Shown: one piece after another, positions 8,089-16,889 of the stretch
How positions within the stretch are numbered: position 1 is the stretch's first letter
Layout: each line of letters starts with the position of its first letter
Notes under the pieces: model-generated
Databases searched by the model: none
The model's input: only the letters and a program-made list of their open reading frames with translations
What the model was told of the DNA's origin: nothing
Source: Bryobacterales bacterium
GTDB lineage: Bacteria > Acidobacteriota > Terriglobia > Bryobacterales > Bryobacteraceae
Reading direction: 5' to 3'
NCBI GenBank assembly: GCA_016716385.1
Contig: JADJWL010000005.1
Coordinates: 434,001 to 498,000 of the forward strand
Length of the DNA: 64,000 bases
Translations under genes and position numbers: made by a program

Positions 8089-8840
8089 ACCAGCAGCACC
8101 CAGCCGCGCTTCTCCCGGCGGTCCACAATCACGCCTCCGGCCGCAACGATGGCTTCGCGCATCCCGCCCTCCTCGTGCGTTTCGAACCCCGACACGAGCG
8201 CCACGCCACCCTCCGCCAGGCACCGCAAGGATTCGGCCGCCACACCCGCCGCAGCCACGCCCCCGATGTTTGACACCGCGACATCCGCCGAGCCGCCGCG
8301 CAGCCCATCCGCGCTTCCGCAAAAAAGCAGTGCCGCCGTCCGCCGGGCGCGCGCGATCCGGACCGCCTCCATGTCCGTATCGCAGGCAACAACCACGCGC
8401 GCCCCGAGCAGCGCCGCCCCCTGCGACAGGATGCCCGATCCCACGCCGATATCCGCCACCCGCGCGCCGGCACGCACATAGCACTCCAGCGCCTCCAGAC
8501 AAAGCTGCGTTGCTTCATGCCAGCCGGAGCCGCAGGCGAGCCCCGGATGCATCTCCAGCCGCATCCGGCCCTCCGGCGTGGGCTCTTCACACCATTCCGG
8601 CGCCAGGTAGAACCGCTCGCCGACCGCCAGCGGCGCCCAGCAATCGCGCGACACCTGCACCCAGTCGCGCGCTGGATCGTGATAGGCCGGTATGCCGAAC
8701 TGCCGGGCCTCTTCTTCCCGCTCGAAGAACGCTTCCACCGTCGCGTCCTTCTCGACGATTCCCGCGCAGCCCCGGTCCCACAGTTCCGCCACCAGCGCCT
8801 CGCGCTCCTCGGCCGGGGCGGCAATCTCAACGGACCACAT
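8001..8840 (-). CDS. prmA: Ribosomal protein L11 methyltransferase-like (PrmA) with antisense-encoded tail
   Basis: 279 residues. It has an N-terminal substrate-recognition region (about 1-95) followed by a Rossmann SAM-methyltransferase core with ARVADIGVGSGILSQGAALL and the family landmark HPGLACGSGWHEATQLCLE (usually FGTGxHxTT, here CGSGWHEAT). The NPPY-type site reads VSNIGG, as in many PrmA proteins. It starts with ATG at 8840 sharing a base with the selA TGA, so translation is coupled. The normal fold should end near LLVYAR. A further tail of roughly 28 residues, ending in eight serines, is encoded antisense to the 3' end of the amidase. The assignment to L11 rather than another protein is inferred. 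Confidence 0.75.
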   Translation of the reverse strand: MWSVEIAAPAEEREALVAELWDRGCAGIVEKDATVEAFFEREEEARQFGIPAYHDPARDWVQVSRDCWAPLAVGERFYLAPEWCEEPTPEGRMRLEMHPGLACGSGWHEATQLCLEALECYVRAGARVADIGVGSGILSQGAALLGARVVVACDTDMEAVRIARARRTAALLFCGSADGLRGGSADVAVSNIGGVAAAGVAAESLRCLAEGGVALVSGFETHEEGGMREAIVAAGGVIVDRREKRGWVLLVYARAEGGAGNGPRASSKRTASSSSSSSS

Positions 8841-10168
8841 CAGCGGGAGCAGGCGCTCCGCAACGCCGCCGCCAGCGCCTCTTCCTCCCCGGCAAACACC
8901 GTCCGCAGATCGATCAGGATGCGGTCATCGGCGATCCGCGCGATCACCGGCGGATCCCCCGCGCGCAGCTTCGCTTCGGCCGCGCTGGCGGACCTCGCAT
9001 CGATCTCGATCAGCCACGTCGGGATCGCCTGCTCCGGGGTCGCGCCGCCGCCAATCACCGACTCGCCTTCCACCAGGCGCGCCGTGCAGCCCTCGAGGCG
9101 GGGCAGCAGCGCCTCTGCGCGCGTCCGGATCGCGGCCGCGTCCTGCCGGATCAGCCGCAGCGCGGGAATTTCGTCCCACCGCTCGAACAGCAGCGCCCGC
9201 AGCGTCGCCGCCAGGGAGTGCGTGATCAGCTTATCGATGCGCAGCGCCCGGAACATCGGATTGCGACGCAGTCTCTGCACCAGATCGGCGCGCCCGGCGA
9301 CGATGCCGGCTTGCGGTCCGCCCAGCAGCTTATCGCCGCTGAAGCTGACCAGGTCGATGCCCGCGGCCAGGCTGTCGCCCGCGACCGGCTCGTCGATCCC
9401 GAATGGCCGCAGGTCCACCAGGCAGCCGCTGCCGAGGTCCTCGTACACCGGGATCCCGTGCTCGCGCCCCAGCGCCGCCAGGTCCGCGGGCGAAGGCCGC
9501 GCGGTGAACCCCGTGACGCGGAAGTTGCTGGGATGCACGCGCAGCAGCAGGCGTGTGCGCTCGTTGATGGCGGCGCGGTAGTCGTCGGGATGGGTGCGGT
9601 TCGTGGTCCCGACCTCGCGCAGAATCGCGCCGGAGCGTTGCATGATGTCCGGGATGCGAAATCCGTCGCCGATCTCAATCAGCTCGCCGCGCGAGACAAT
9701 CACCTCGTAGCCCGCCGCCAGTTCGTGCAGGGCGAGGAATACGGCCGCCGCGTTATTGTTGACAGCGATCCCTGGCGCGCCCAGGACGCGTTCCAGGAGC
9801 CCGTCGAGGTGCGTGTCGCGTTTGCCGCGTTTGCCGAGTTCCAGGTTGTATTCGAGGTTGCTGTATCCTTCCAACGACATGCCCGGTCCAAGCGGCGCTC
9901 GTCCCAGGTTCGTGTGCAAGACGACTCCGGTGGCATTGATGACCGGGCGTAACGACGCCGTGTCAAGTCTCTCCAGAGTCTGGAGCACTTCGGAAGACAC
10001 ATCCCCGGTTGGTGCCAGACCTCGCCGGACCAGCTCGCGGCGCCGTTCCAGGACCCGCCGGATTTCGCCGGCCACGAGCTTGCGCGGGTATCCGGGACAG
10101 CGCCCGGAAAGGCTGCGGGCAACCTCGTCGACCGAGGGGAGTTGGCGCAGTGCATCCGCGGCATCCAC
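8840..10168 (-). CDS. selA: L-seryl-tRNA(Sec) selenium transferase SelA
   Basis: 442 residues, GTG start at 10168. It shows the SelA pattern: an N-terminal helical tRNA-binding domain, then PVINATGVVLHTNLGRAPLG, and a fold-type-I PLP core with the Schiff-base lysine K280 in VSFSGDKLLGGPQAG. SelA converts Ser-tRNA(Sec) to Sec-tRNA(Sec) using selenophosphate. I see no selB, selC (tRNA-Sec) or selD in the window, so they must lie elsewhere if selenocysteine is used. It is the first gene of a coupled pair with prmA. Related SelA-like proteins with other roles exist, so confidence is high for family and moderate for function. Confidence 0.88.
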   Translation of the reverse strand: MDAADALRQLPSVDEVARSLSGRCPGYPRKLVAGEIRRVLERRRELVRRGLAPTGDVSSEVLQTLERLDTASLRPVINATGVVLHTNLGRAPLGPGMSLEGYSNLEYNLELGKRGKRDTHLDGLLERVLGAPGIAVNNNAAAVFLALHELAAGYEVIVSRGELIEIGDGFRIPDIMQRSGAILREVGTTNRTHPDDYRAAINERTRLLLRVHPSNFRVTGFTARPSPADLAALGREHGIPVYEDLGSGCLVDLRPFGIDEPVAGDSLAAGIDLVSFSGDKLLGGPQAGIVAGRADLVQRLRRNPMFRALRIDKLITHSLAATLRALLFERWDEIPALRLIRQDAAAIRTRAEALLPRLEGCTARLVEGESVIGGGATPEQAIPTWLIEIDARSASAAEAKLRAGDPPVIARIADDRILIDLRTVFAGEEEALAAALRSACSR

Positions 10169-10222
10169 TTGACGATGGTAAACCAGTCGCCGGGATGCCG
10201 GTATGGTAAACTACGGAAGACT

Positions 10223-10299
10223 CGGGGCGTGGCTCAGCCTGGTAGAGCGCCTGGTTCGGGACCAGGAGGCCGGAGGTTCGAATCCTCTCGCCCCGACCA
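10223..10299 (+). tRNA. tRNA-Pro (CGG anticodon)
   Basis: A 77-nt cloverleaf with encoded CCA. The acceptor stem CGGGGCG (10223-10229) pairs with CGCCCCG (10289-10295), the discriminator is A, and CCA occupies 10297-10299. The D-arm is GCTC/GAGC. The anticodon stem CCTGG/CCAGG encloses loop TTCGGGA with anticodon CGG, which reads CCG proline codons. The T-arm is GGAGG-TTCGAAT-CCTCT. It lies next to selA but is not tRNA-Sec. Confidence 0.97.
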
Positions 10300-10720
10300 T
10301 CTCTCGGCTCTAGGCTTTGCGCCAATTCCGGGGGAAACCCCCACCCCAGACCTTTCTAAGAACATAGCACCCGCACCCGCTGGCACGATGCTGTAGCCGT
10401 CGGCTCTCTCGATGCTCGTGACCGGGTTGGCGCGAAACCTTGACCGCCGTGTCAGGCCGTTCGAACCGGTGGCAGTCCCGGTACGAGGCGGAGTCCCGGA
10501 TCGACGGAAGAGACAAGGGAACCCTTGTTTTGCCCGGCGAATGTCGTGCCCGCCGAACTCCGTCAGGAAGATGACCGTAGCAGGCATCAGGACGTTGCCC
10601 GATGTGGCGATGAAGAAACCGATTGCCAAGGTCGCCAAGGTGGCGTAGTCTATGAAAGCCGAGGGTCGCTGACGCTCTCAGCGGCGATCCGGGCAATCTC
10701 GTCCAGGTCAGGAGCGGGAA
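10300..10720. other. Intergenic stretch with no gene I can support
   Basis: These 421 bases lie between tRNA-Pro and the FadL gene. Both strands hold short open frames (for example a 78-codon frame at 10412-10648 on the plus strand), but none has a recognisable domain or convincing ribosome site. The minus-strand frames read through the tRNA. The only clear signal is the ribosome binding site AGGAG at 10710-10714 belonging to the next gene. Confidence 0.5.
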
Positions 10721-12154
10721 CTGAAGAACCGATTCGCTGGTCTTAGCGGCTGTGTTTTGCTGGCCGCCGGATGTGCATGGGGCGCAGCGTTCTCCATCCA
10801 GGAGATCGGGACACGTGCGACCGGTATGGGAGGTGCATTCGTCGGTGTGGCCGACGACGGCTCCGCACTCTTCTACAATCCGGCGGGAATCGCGTTTCAG
10901 GACGGCTTCCGGATGCAGATGGACACGTTGCTCGTCCACGGCGACTTCCGGTTTACCCCCTCCAGCGTGCCGAACAACACGATCGTGCCCCAGGGCGGGT
11001 ACCGGGGCTTCATCAGCCCGCAGATTCTCGTGGTCCCCAATGCGTACATGACCGTCCGGGTGAAGCCGAAGTGGACGATCGGTTTCGGGGCTTTCGCGCC
11101 GTTTGGCTTGGGCGGCAACTGGACCAATTTTAACGACGACGACCCGCGGAACACGAAGTTCGTCGCGCGATTCCATACTACACGGCCGAAGATGGCGTCC
11201 ATCTGGATGCAGCCTACGGTAGCGTATCGCGTCAGCGACAACCTGGCGGTTGCCGTGGGCGTGGCTTTGGTCCATACGCACGTGCTGCTGGAACAGAGCA
11301 TCCTCAATCCTCTGACGGAGGGGAGAACGTTCGGCGAGCAACTCGCGCCGCAGATCTTCCCCGAAGCGGACCCCGCCCTGGCGGCAGGGATCATTGCGCG
11401 CCTCTTGCCGGAAGGAAGGTCGCGGTTCGCCGCGACGTCCAATAACATCGGCGGATCTCTGGGAATCCTCTACTCGCACCCACGCTCCAAGACACGGTTC
11501 GGCGCGGCCTACCGCACGGCAGTGACGCAGCATTTTCGCGGCAAGGCGTCCTTTGCGTTCGACCGGAACTACGCTTTGGCGCCGCTGGCAGGCCCGGAGG
11601 TGTTTGCGGGCCTGTTCCCCGAACAGGACGCTTCCGCCACTTTCCCGACGCCCGCGACATACGCCGCCGGCGTGGCAACCGAAGCGCTCGGCCGGAATCT
11701 GTTCGCGGTCGATGTCCAGATGCAGGACTACCGGCGGCTGAAGTACGTTGTGCTCAACTTCAGCCAGCATGGTCCTGACGTCGCGACGCCTGCCGAAGCG
11801 CGGATCGACTACAGTTTTCACAACGCCTGGGCCGTGCGGATGGGATGGGAGCGGCCGCTGAAGAGTATGGCTGTGCGCGCCGGTTGGGCGTTCGACGGGA
11901 CCCCGGTCCCCGAGCGGGCGGTGAGTCCGCTGTGGCCGGACAGTTCCCGGCTCAACTTCAACGCCGGTGCATCCAAGGAGGTTCGAGGGAAGGAACTCTC
12001 GATCTTCTATCAGTTCACAAAGTTCCTCCCGCGTACGACCAACATCCCGGCGAACGCCAACGTGTTCACCAACGGAGATTGGAACAGCACGGCGCAACTG
12101 CTGGGAGTCGCATTACGATTCCGAAAAGGCGGCGAGCGTCTGGATTTCAAGTAG
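10721..12154 (+). CDS. FadL/OmpP1/TodX-type outer-membrane transporter, apparent CTG start
   Basis: 477 residues if translation begins at CTG 10721. That codon is preceded by AGGAG at 10710-10714 with a six-base spacer, and it gives a full signal peptide (x-KNRFAGLSGCVLLAAGCAW then GAAFS). No ATG or GTG exists in frame after the upstream stop at 10670-10672. The TTG at 10757 would remove the basic part of the signal. The mature start FSIQEIGTRATGMGGAFVGV and the FYNPAGIAF motif are FadL hallmarks, and the rest is a long beta-barrel ending in ALRFRKGG. FadL proteins move long-chain fatty acids or other hydrophobic compounds across the outer membrane. The downstream SGNH-fold gene starts immediately after its stop. 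Confidence 0.82.
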   Translation: MKNRFAGLSGCVLLAAGCAWGAAFSIQEIGTRATGMGGAFVGVADDGSALFYNPAGIAFQDGFRMQMDTLLVHGDFRFTPSSVPNNTIVPQGGYRGFISPQILVVPNAYMTVRVKPKWTIGFGAFAPFGLGGNWTNFNDDDPRNTKFVARFHTTRPKMASIWMQPTVAYRVSDNLAVAVGVALVHTHVLLEQSILNPLTEGRTFGEQLAPQIFPEADPALAAGIIARLLPEGRSRFAATSNNIGGSLGILYSHPRSKTRFGAAYRTAVTQHFRGKASFAFDRNYALAPLAGPEVFAGLFPEQDASATFPTPATYAAGVATEALGRNLFAVDVQMQDYRRLKYVVLNFSQHGPDVATPAEARIDYSFHNAWAVRMGWERPLKSMAVRAGWAFDGTPVPERAVSPLWPDSSRLNFNAGASKEVRGKELSIFYQFTKFLPRTTNIPANANVFTNGDWNSTAQLLGVALRFRKGGERLDFK

Positions 12155-13333
12155 ATGATGCGGCAAATCGCAATTCCGCTGATGTTTTGGCTGCTCCAGG
12201 TAGCCGGCATAGCCGCCGACCGGCTCGATCCGACCTTGACGGTCGTTCTGGGAGATGGCATCTCGGCGGGTTTCTCCGGCTTCCGCCTCACTGAAGCGGC
12301 GCAGCGGCAGGCGTGGCCGGTTCTTGTGGCGAACCAGATGGGCACGTACATGGCCGTGCCCGGAATGCGGGAATCGGGACAGGTCGGAGTTGTCAATTCG
12401 TACGAACCGCTGCGAGGTCTGCTGCCGCGGGTGGCTCAGAGTGGCGAACGCGCGCTGCCGTTCCCGTTCTTTTCGACGAACCTGTCCGTGCCCTTCCTAA
12501 GAGCAGGGGATTCCTTGCGCCTGCGCCCGCAGCCCCAACGCGATGGCATCAAGCTGATCACCGCAATCGAAGGCGACCTGTTGACGACCCTGGTGAACTC
12601 CGTTCTCGGCGGGCCGTATCTGGTGCTTCAGCCACCCGTGCTCCTGACGCAGGTCGAGTACGCGCAGACGCTGAATCCGACGCTCGTGTTCGTGCAGCTC
12701 GGTTTCAGCGATGTCGTGGAGGCAGCGGTCACGAACGATTCCTCGCGCATCACCGCGGCAGCGTCGTTTGCCGGCGACTTCAGCCAGCTCATCGATCGCG
12801 TGCTGATGACCGATGCGACGGTGGTGGCGATGACCGTGCCCGATCCCACTGCGACTGCTTACTTCGCTTCGGCCGATGAACTGGCAGGCCGGTTCGGGCT
12901 GGCAGGCGATGACCTCCGTACCCGCTTCGGATTGGCTCCGGGCGACCTGCTCACCCTGGGTGGGATGGTCGAGGTTGCTGATGCATTGCGCGGCAGACGC
13001 GGCAACGTGTTGTCGCGGGATGCGGTGCTGTCCGCGGCGGTTGCGGCCAACGTGCGCGCCGCCGTCAACGCGTACAATACGGCGATTCGCAGCGCGGCGG
13101 AGAACCCAAGGGTGGAGGTTTTCGATCTGGCCGGCTTCATACAGCAAGTCAAAGCTGCGGGAGCCCGCTCAGGCGACGTGTCAGTCACGGGAGGGTATCT
13201 TGGCGGCTTCTATTCCGAGGACGGGATCTATCCGTCCGCGACCGGTCAGGCACTGATCGCGAACGCGATCCTGGACTTTGTGAACCGCACGTACGGCGCC
13301 AACTTTGCTGCCGTCGTCGTGAGGGCGCCCTGA
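12155..13333 (+). CDS. SGNH/GDSL-fold exported protein with degenerate active site
   Basis: 392 residues with a signal peptide (MMRQIAIPLMFWLLQVAGIA). The layout is that of SGNH hydrolases often found beside FadL genes, but the catalytic blocks are altered. Block I reads LGDGISAGF with Gly35 where the nucleophilic Ser is expected. Block III reads QLGFSDVVEA with Ser185 in place of the block III Asn. The last block reads EDGIYPSATGQALIAN with Tyr359 where the catalytic His normally stands. It is therefore probably not a hydrolase and may bind a lipid or act with the FadL porin. Its ATG directly abuts the FadL TAG, so the two are likely co-translated. Confidence 0.72.
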   Translation: MMRQIAIPLMFWLLQVAGIAADRLDPTLTVVLGDGISAGFSGFRLTEAAQRQAWPVLVANQMGTYMAVPGMRESGQVGVVNSYEPLRGLLPRVAQSGERALPFPFFSTNLSVPFLRAGDSLRLRPQPQRDGIKLITAIEGDLLTTLVNSVLGGPYLVLQPPVLLTQVEYAQTLNPTLVFVQLGFSDVVEAAVTNDSSRITAAASFAGDFSQLIDRVLMTDATVVAMTVPDPTATAYFASADELAGRFGLAGDDLRTRFGLAPGDLLTLGGMVEVADALRGRRGNVLSRDAVLSAAVAANVRAAVNAYNTAIRSAAENPRVEVFDLAGFIQQVKAAGARSGDVSVTGGYLGGFYSEDGIYPSATGQALIANAILDFVNRTYGANFAAVVVRAP

Positions 13334-13343
13334 GAGTGGTGGT

Positions 13344-15866
13344 ATGCCGTTGCGGAACTTACTAAGGATTGTGGCCGCCGTTTCACTGGCTGTGATGGCC
13401 GGCGGAGTTGCCGGAGCTGCCATCTCTCTCCCTCAGTCCAGGGTGCTCGCCGGACCGTTGGACGACACACGGAGTTCGATGGGGGATGACATCTTCAACT
13501 ATCCCTTCGGCAGCGGGTCCGGAACCGTCAACGTGCACGGATGGATTTCAGTGGAGTTCAGCGAGCCGGTGGGACGCACGTCGAGGTTCCGCATGCGGTG
13601 GCACGCGGTCGGCGACGTGCCGTTCTTCGCCTTCGCGAGTGGCCATTTTCTCCATGTGACAGGCGAGCAAACTTTCCATAGCGCAATCCAGGTGAGCCAG
13701 GGCAATCTGAACCTCGACACCGGAGAGGTGACCAACCTGGACGTGCACGCGATCTTCCAGAACGTCCTCATTCAGAAGTCTGCGCGGTATGACCGTCTCC
13801 CGGTGATCAGTGATGGAACCGCGTTTTCGGCGCTTTTTCTCGACTTCCCACCGCCTCCGCTTCCCATCGAACTGCCATTCAGCGAGCGTCCGGTGACCTC
13901 GCAGACGGCCCGCTTTATTCTCGACGCAAACCAGCGCATCACCGGCTTCGAGTTCCACGGTGTCACCTTCATTCCAATCAACGCGCTCCCGGCGTTGGGT
14001 CTCATGCCTCCGTTTACCTTCGCGCGGGAAGGCGTGACCATCGTTCCCGGGATGGAGGGCTGCCTGCCGGGAACGGTTCCGGAATCGCAGTGCCTGAGCG
14101 AATCCCGGTTCCCGGACGGAATCGCATCTCCGGAAAACGCCTACCTCAGTCCGAACCTGCGCCTGGTGACCGCGGAATTGCGGGAAGTGGCTCGCTCACC
14201 GGTCAGCCCGCCGGCGCTGCCGGAGGGACCGGTCATGGGCGCCGCCGCGGCTGCATTGGCAGGCCGCCTGTACCTCACGGGTGGGAGCGACGGATCACGG
14301 CCGGTCCCCCGTCTCTCCAGCTATGATCCGTCTGCCAATGAGTGGACAAACCTCCCGGACCTGCCGCGCGGCCGGTGGCAGCATTGCGCCGCCGCGGCCG
14401 GAGGAAGACTCTACGTCGCCGGGGGCCGGGAAGGCGGGCCGGATCCGGTAAATTCGGTAGTCGCCTACGACCCGGCGACCCGCTCCTGGTCTCCGGTGGC
14501 GCCGCTGCCGGTAGCTGCGACGCAAGGAGCATGCGCTGCCCTCGATTCCCGGATCTACTGGTTCGGAGGTGCGACCGGATCGTCCGGGTTGTCCGACGCC
14601 GCCTTGGTCTTCGATCCTTCCGCCGGACAGTGGTCCCCTTTGCCGCCTCTGCCAGTACCGTTGGCGGGCAGTGCGGTCGCGGTCGCCGGACGCGAGATCT
14701 GGGTCATCAACGGGACGATGGACGGACGGACGGCGACAAACCGGGTCTTTGTGTTCACGCCTGACTCCGGCTTGTGGAGAGAAGGGCCAGCGACGACACG
14801 TGCGGTTTTCGGCGGATCTGCCTCCTGGCTCGACGGGCGGATCTACCTGGCCGGCGGCCGCACCGCACCGGAAGGCGCCCTCGATGTGGGTACCGAACTT
14901 TACCATAGCCAAACGACGCAGTTGTTCGCCGCGGGCCAATGGTATGACGGACTCAGTCCATTGCTGCCCGCTGCGGGAATGGCCGGCGCAGCGCTGGGAG
15001 ACACGTGGTATCTGGCGGGTGGAGACACGGCCTCCACCAGTCCGCCATCGCCCACTGGGATCGTTCAGGCCTTTCGTACGCCGCGGGGGTGGGTCGCCAG
15101 CGACACCTATCCCGTGTTCACGACGCAAACAGTGCGGAACGCGGCCGGCCTCGGCGTGGGGCCGGAGGAACTCGCACCGGGAGCGCTGGCCTCGATCCTT
15201 GGATCCAACTTCACGTCTCGCACGCTCGTGGCGCCGCCGGTCCGCGAGGAGGGTCGCTTCTTGACGACCGACCTGCCTCAGGAACTGGGCGGCGTGCGTG
15301 TCACGCTGGATGGCGCTCCGGCGGGCATCGTTTCGGTGTCCCCCGCCCGCATCGACTTTCAGGTTCCCTTCGGCGTATCGGCCGGTCGTGCGCTGATGGT
15401 TCGAGTGTCCCGTGACGGTGCCGAGGCGCCTGCGGCGTTTGTGCGGGTGGCGCCGGCTGCGCCCGGGATCTTCACCTACACCTACGGTGAAGCGCGCGCC
15501 GTCCATGTCTTGAACGAGGCTGCCGCCATTGCGACCAACGCGGACGGCACACTCAACTATCCCTCGCAGCCGGCGCATCCCGGTGAGCTGATTACGCTGC
15601 GGGTCACCGGTCTCGGCGCCGTGGACCGGCAGCCGGAACCGCTTCAACGCGCGCCGCGCGACCCCGCGATGGCGGTGCAACTGCCGGAAGTCCTGATCGA
15701 TGGCAGGCTTGCCGCCGTGCAAGCGGCAATCCTGGTGCCGGGGGAAGCCGGCCTCTACGACGTGCGGGTCACGATACCGCGCGAGACACGAACTGGTGAA
15801 CGAGTGCTCGTTCAGCTACGCACGGGAGACATTGAATCGAATAAGGCCGTACTAGCCATAGAGTAG
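13344..15866 (+). CDS. Large secreted Kelch-repeat protein with TIGR03437 C-terminus
   Basis: 840 residues. A signal peptide (LLRIVAAVSLAVMAGGVAGA) is followed by an N-terminal domain of about 260 residues with no recognised family. Around residues 290-590 come five to six Kelch-type blades, seen as repeats of GRLYLTGGSDG, GRLYVAGGREG, SRIYWFGGATG and GRIYLAGGRT, each with a later W before P (EWTNLPDLP, SWSPVAPLP, QWSPLPPLP). The final 240 residues are TIGR03437 (ELAPGALASILGSNFTSRTL, ARIDFQVPFG, HPGELITLRVTGLGAVD). It is predicted to be a cell-surface or periplasmic beta-propeller. It lies 10 bases after the SGNH gene in the same direction, so it is probably the third gene of that operon. 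Function is unknown. Confidence 0.8.
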   Translation: MPLRNLLRIVAAVSLAVMAGGVAGAAISLPQSRVLAGPLDDTRSSMGDDIFNYPFGSGSGTVNVHGWISVEFSEPVGRTSRFRMRWHAVGDVPFFAFASGHFLHVTGEQTFHSAIQVSQGNLNLDTGEVTNLDVHAIFQNVLIQKSARYDRLPVISDGTAFSALFLDFPPPPLPIELPFSERPVTSQTARFILDANQRITGFEFHGVTFIPINALPALGLMPPFTFAREGVTIVPGMEGCLPGTVPESQCLSESRFPDGIASPENAYLSPNLRLVTAELREVARSPVSPPALPEGPVMGAAAAALAGRLYLTGGSDGSRPVPRLSSYDPSANEWTNLPDLPRGRWQHCAAAAGGRLYVAGGREGGPDPVNSVVAYDPATRSWSPVAPLPVAATQGACAALDSRIYWFGGATGSSGLSDAALVFDPSAGQWSPLPPLPVPLAGSAVAVAGREIWVINGTMDGRTATNRVFVFTPDSGLWREGPATTRAVFGGSASWLDGRIYLAGGRTAPEGALDVGTELYHSQTTQLFAAGQWYDGLSPLLPAAGMAGAALGDTWYLAGGDTASTSPPSPTGIVQAFRTPRGWVASDTYPVFTTQTVRNAAGLGVGPEELAPGALASILGSNFTSRTLVAPPVREEGRFLTTDLPQELGGVRVTLDGAPAGIVSVSPARIDFQVPFGVSAGRALMVRVSRDGAEAPAAFVRVAPAAPGIFTYTYGEARAVHVLNEAAAIATNADGTLNYPSQPAHPGELITLRVTGLGAVDRQPEPLQRAPRDPAMAVQLPEVLIDGRLAAVQAAILVPGEAGLYDVRVTIPRETRTGERVLVQLRTGDIESNKAVLAIE

Positions 15867-15875
15867 GAGCAAGCC

Positions 15876-16889
15876 ATGGGTGTGCTGATCCAGGACCGGG
15901 ACCTTGCCGGTGTAGTCGGGGCAGCTGCCGTCTCAATTCTGCGCGGGGAGACGTTGCGGAATTGGTGGAATAGTTTCCCTCCTGTCAACCTGATCGACCT
16001 GCCGGGGTCCACGCCCGACGTTCGGCTGCAGTACTTCTTCAGTACAGTACCGATCGACGAGGTGCCAACCACCGTCATGGGATGCATTCAAAGGTCGGTC
16101 TTCCGGCGCCGGCTCGCGCCCGGAGCGCCTGCCGAGAGTCTGTCCGAATGGGTCGGCGCCAACTTCCTGGCACAGTGTTGCTGGAGGAACGCCGATGGCA
16201 CTCCCGGCGGATTCCAGTACAGGCCGGCCCTGGTTCTCGACCAGGGTGGACAGTCGCCTCCCCGGCGCGTTGAAGAGGACATGCCTCTCCGGCTCGCTGA
16301 AATCGGCGTCCGCTACGAGTGGGCTGTGGCCCGGCTGGACCTCAAGGACTACATGCGGGCATTCCCCGGCCATCTTGGAAGATTCAGCCGGCAGTTGCAG
16401 TGGTTGAACCGCGAGGCCGGGTACATGATGTTTCACCCCAACTACTTCTCGTCGCCCTATCCGCGGCCTGAAGGATGGGTGGACGAATACTGCTTCGGCT
16501 ACTCCGTGCTGCCCTGGCAGGTCATGCCCACCATCGCTGCCTACGGAGCCGGACGATTCCACGCCGCCTACAAAGAATATCGCTTCTTTCTGCTCGAAGA
16601 TGGGACCGTCATGGCCGATGTCATCTTCCTGGTTGCGCCACGTTGCGAACGGGTGTTTAACATCCTGGGATTCGATCCGGTGTTCGATACAGCCGCCGCG
16701 CTGAACTACCTGACGTTTCGCCGAACCAGAATTATCGAGCGCACCCACTTCGCGGTCAACCACTACGCCATGGGACACCACGGGCGCCTGCACCACATCC
16801 TCCTGGCCGGGATGCGCCGGATTTGGGAAGAGACCAACTGGCGCGTGCCGGCACGTCAGCCGGCCAGGAGTTCGGCAAGCGGACGGTAG
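15876..16889 (+). CDS. Protein of unknown function, 337 residues
   Basis: I do not recognise the family. The gene starts at ATG 15876 with TAGGAGC five bases upstream and follows the Kelch gene by nine bases, so it is probably the fourth gene of the FadL operon. No signal peptide or membrane segment is apparent, so it looks cytoplasmic. It is rich in Trp, Tyr and Phe (NWWNSFPPVNLIDLPGS, GYMMFHPNYFSSPYPRPEGW) and has a histidine cluster (FAVNHYAMGHHGRLHHILL) that could bind metal. The C-terminal 34 bases overlap the convergent gene. Its context suggests work on whatever the FadL transporter handles, but this is only inference. Confidence 0.6.
   Translation: MGVLIQDRDLAGVVGAAAVSILRGETLRNWWNSFPPVNLIDLPGSTPDVRLQYFFSTVPIDEVPTTVMGCIQRSVFRRRLAPGAPAESLSEWVGANFLAQCCWRNADGTPGGFQYRPALVLDQGGQSPPRRVEEDMPLRLAEIGVRYEWAVARLDLKDYMRAFPGHLGRFSRQLQWLNREAGYMMFHPNYFSSPYPRPEGWVDEYCFGYSVLPWQVMPTIAAYGAGRFHAAYKEYRFFLLEDGTVMADVIFLVAPRCERVFNILGFDPVFDTAAALNYLTFRRTRIIERTHFAVNHYAMGHHGRLHHILLAGMRRIWEETNWRVPARQPARSSASGR

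Noticed and set aside
6718..8502. 594-codon minus-strand frame across the amidase
   Set aside because: Gly/Arg/Ala-rich shadow of the amidase, typical of high-GC antisense; no domain or ribosome site.
10223..10299. tRNA-Sec next to selA
   Set aside because: The anticodon is CGG with a short variable loop and a normal 7-bp acceptor stem, so it is tRNA-Pro.
10234..10638. 134-codon minus-strand frame next to tRNA-Pro
   Set aside because: Its end is translated through the tRNA gene, a common false call.
10310..12097. 595-codon minus-strand frame across the FadL gene
   Set aside because: Antisense to a clear FadL barrel; its end simply runs into the intergenic region.
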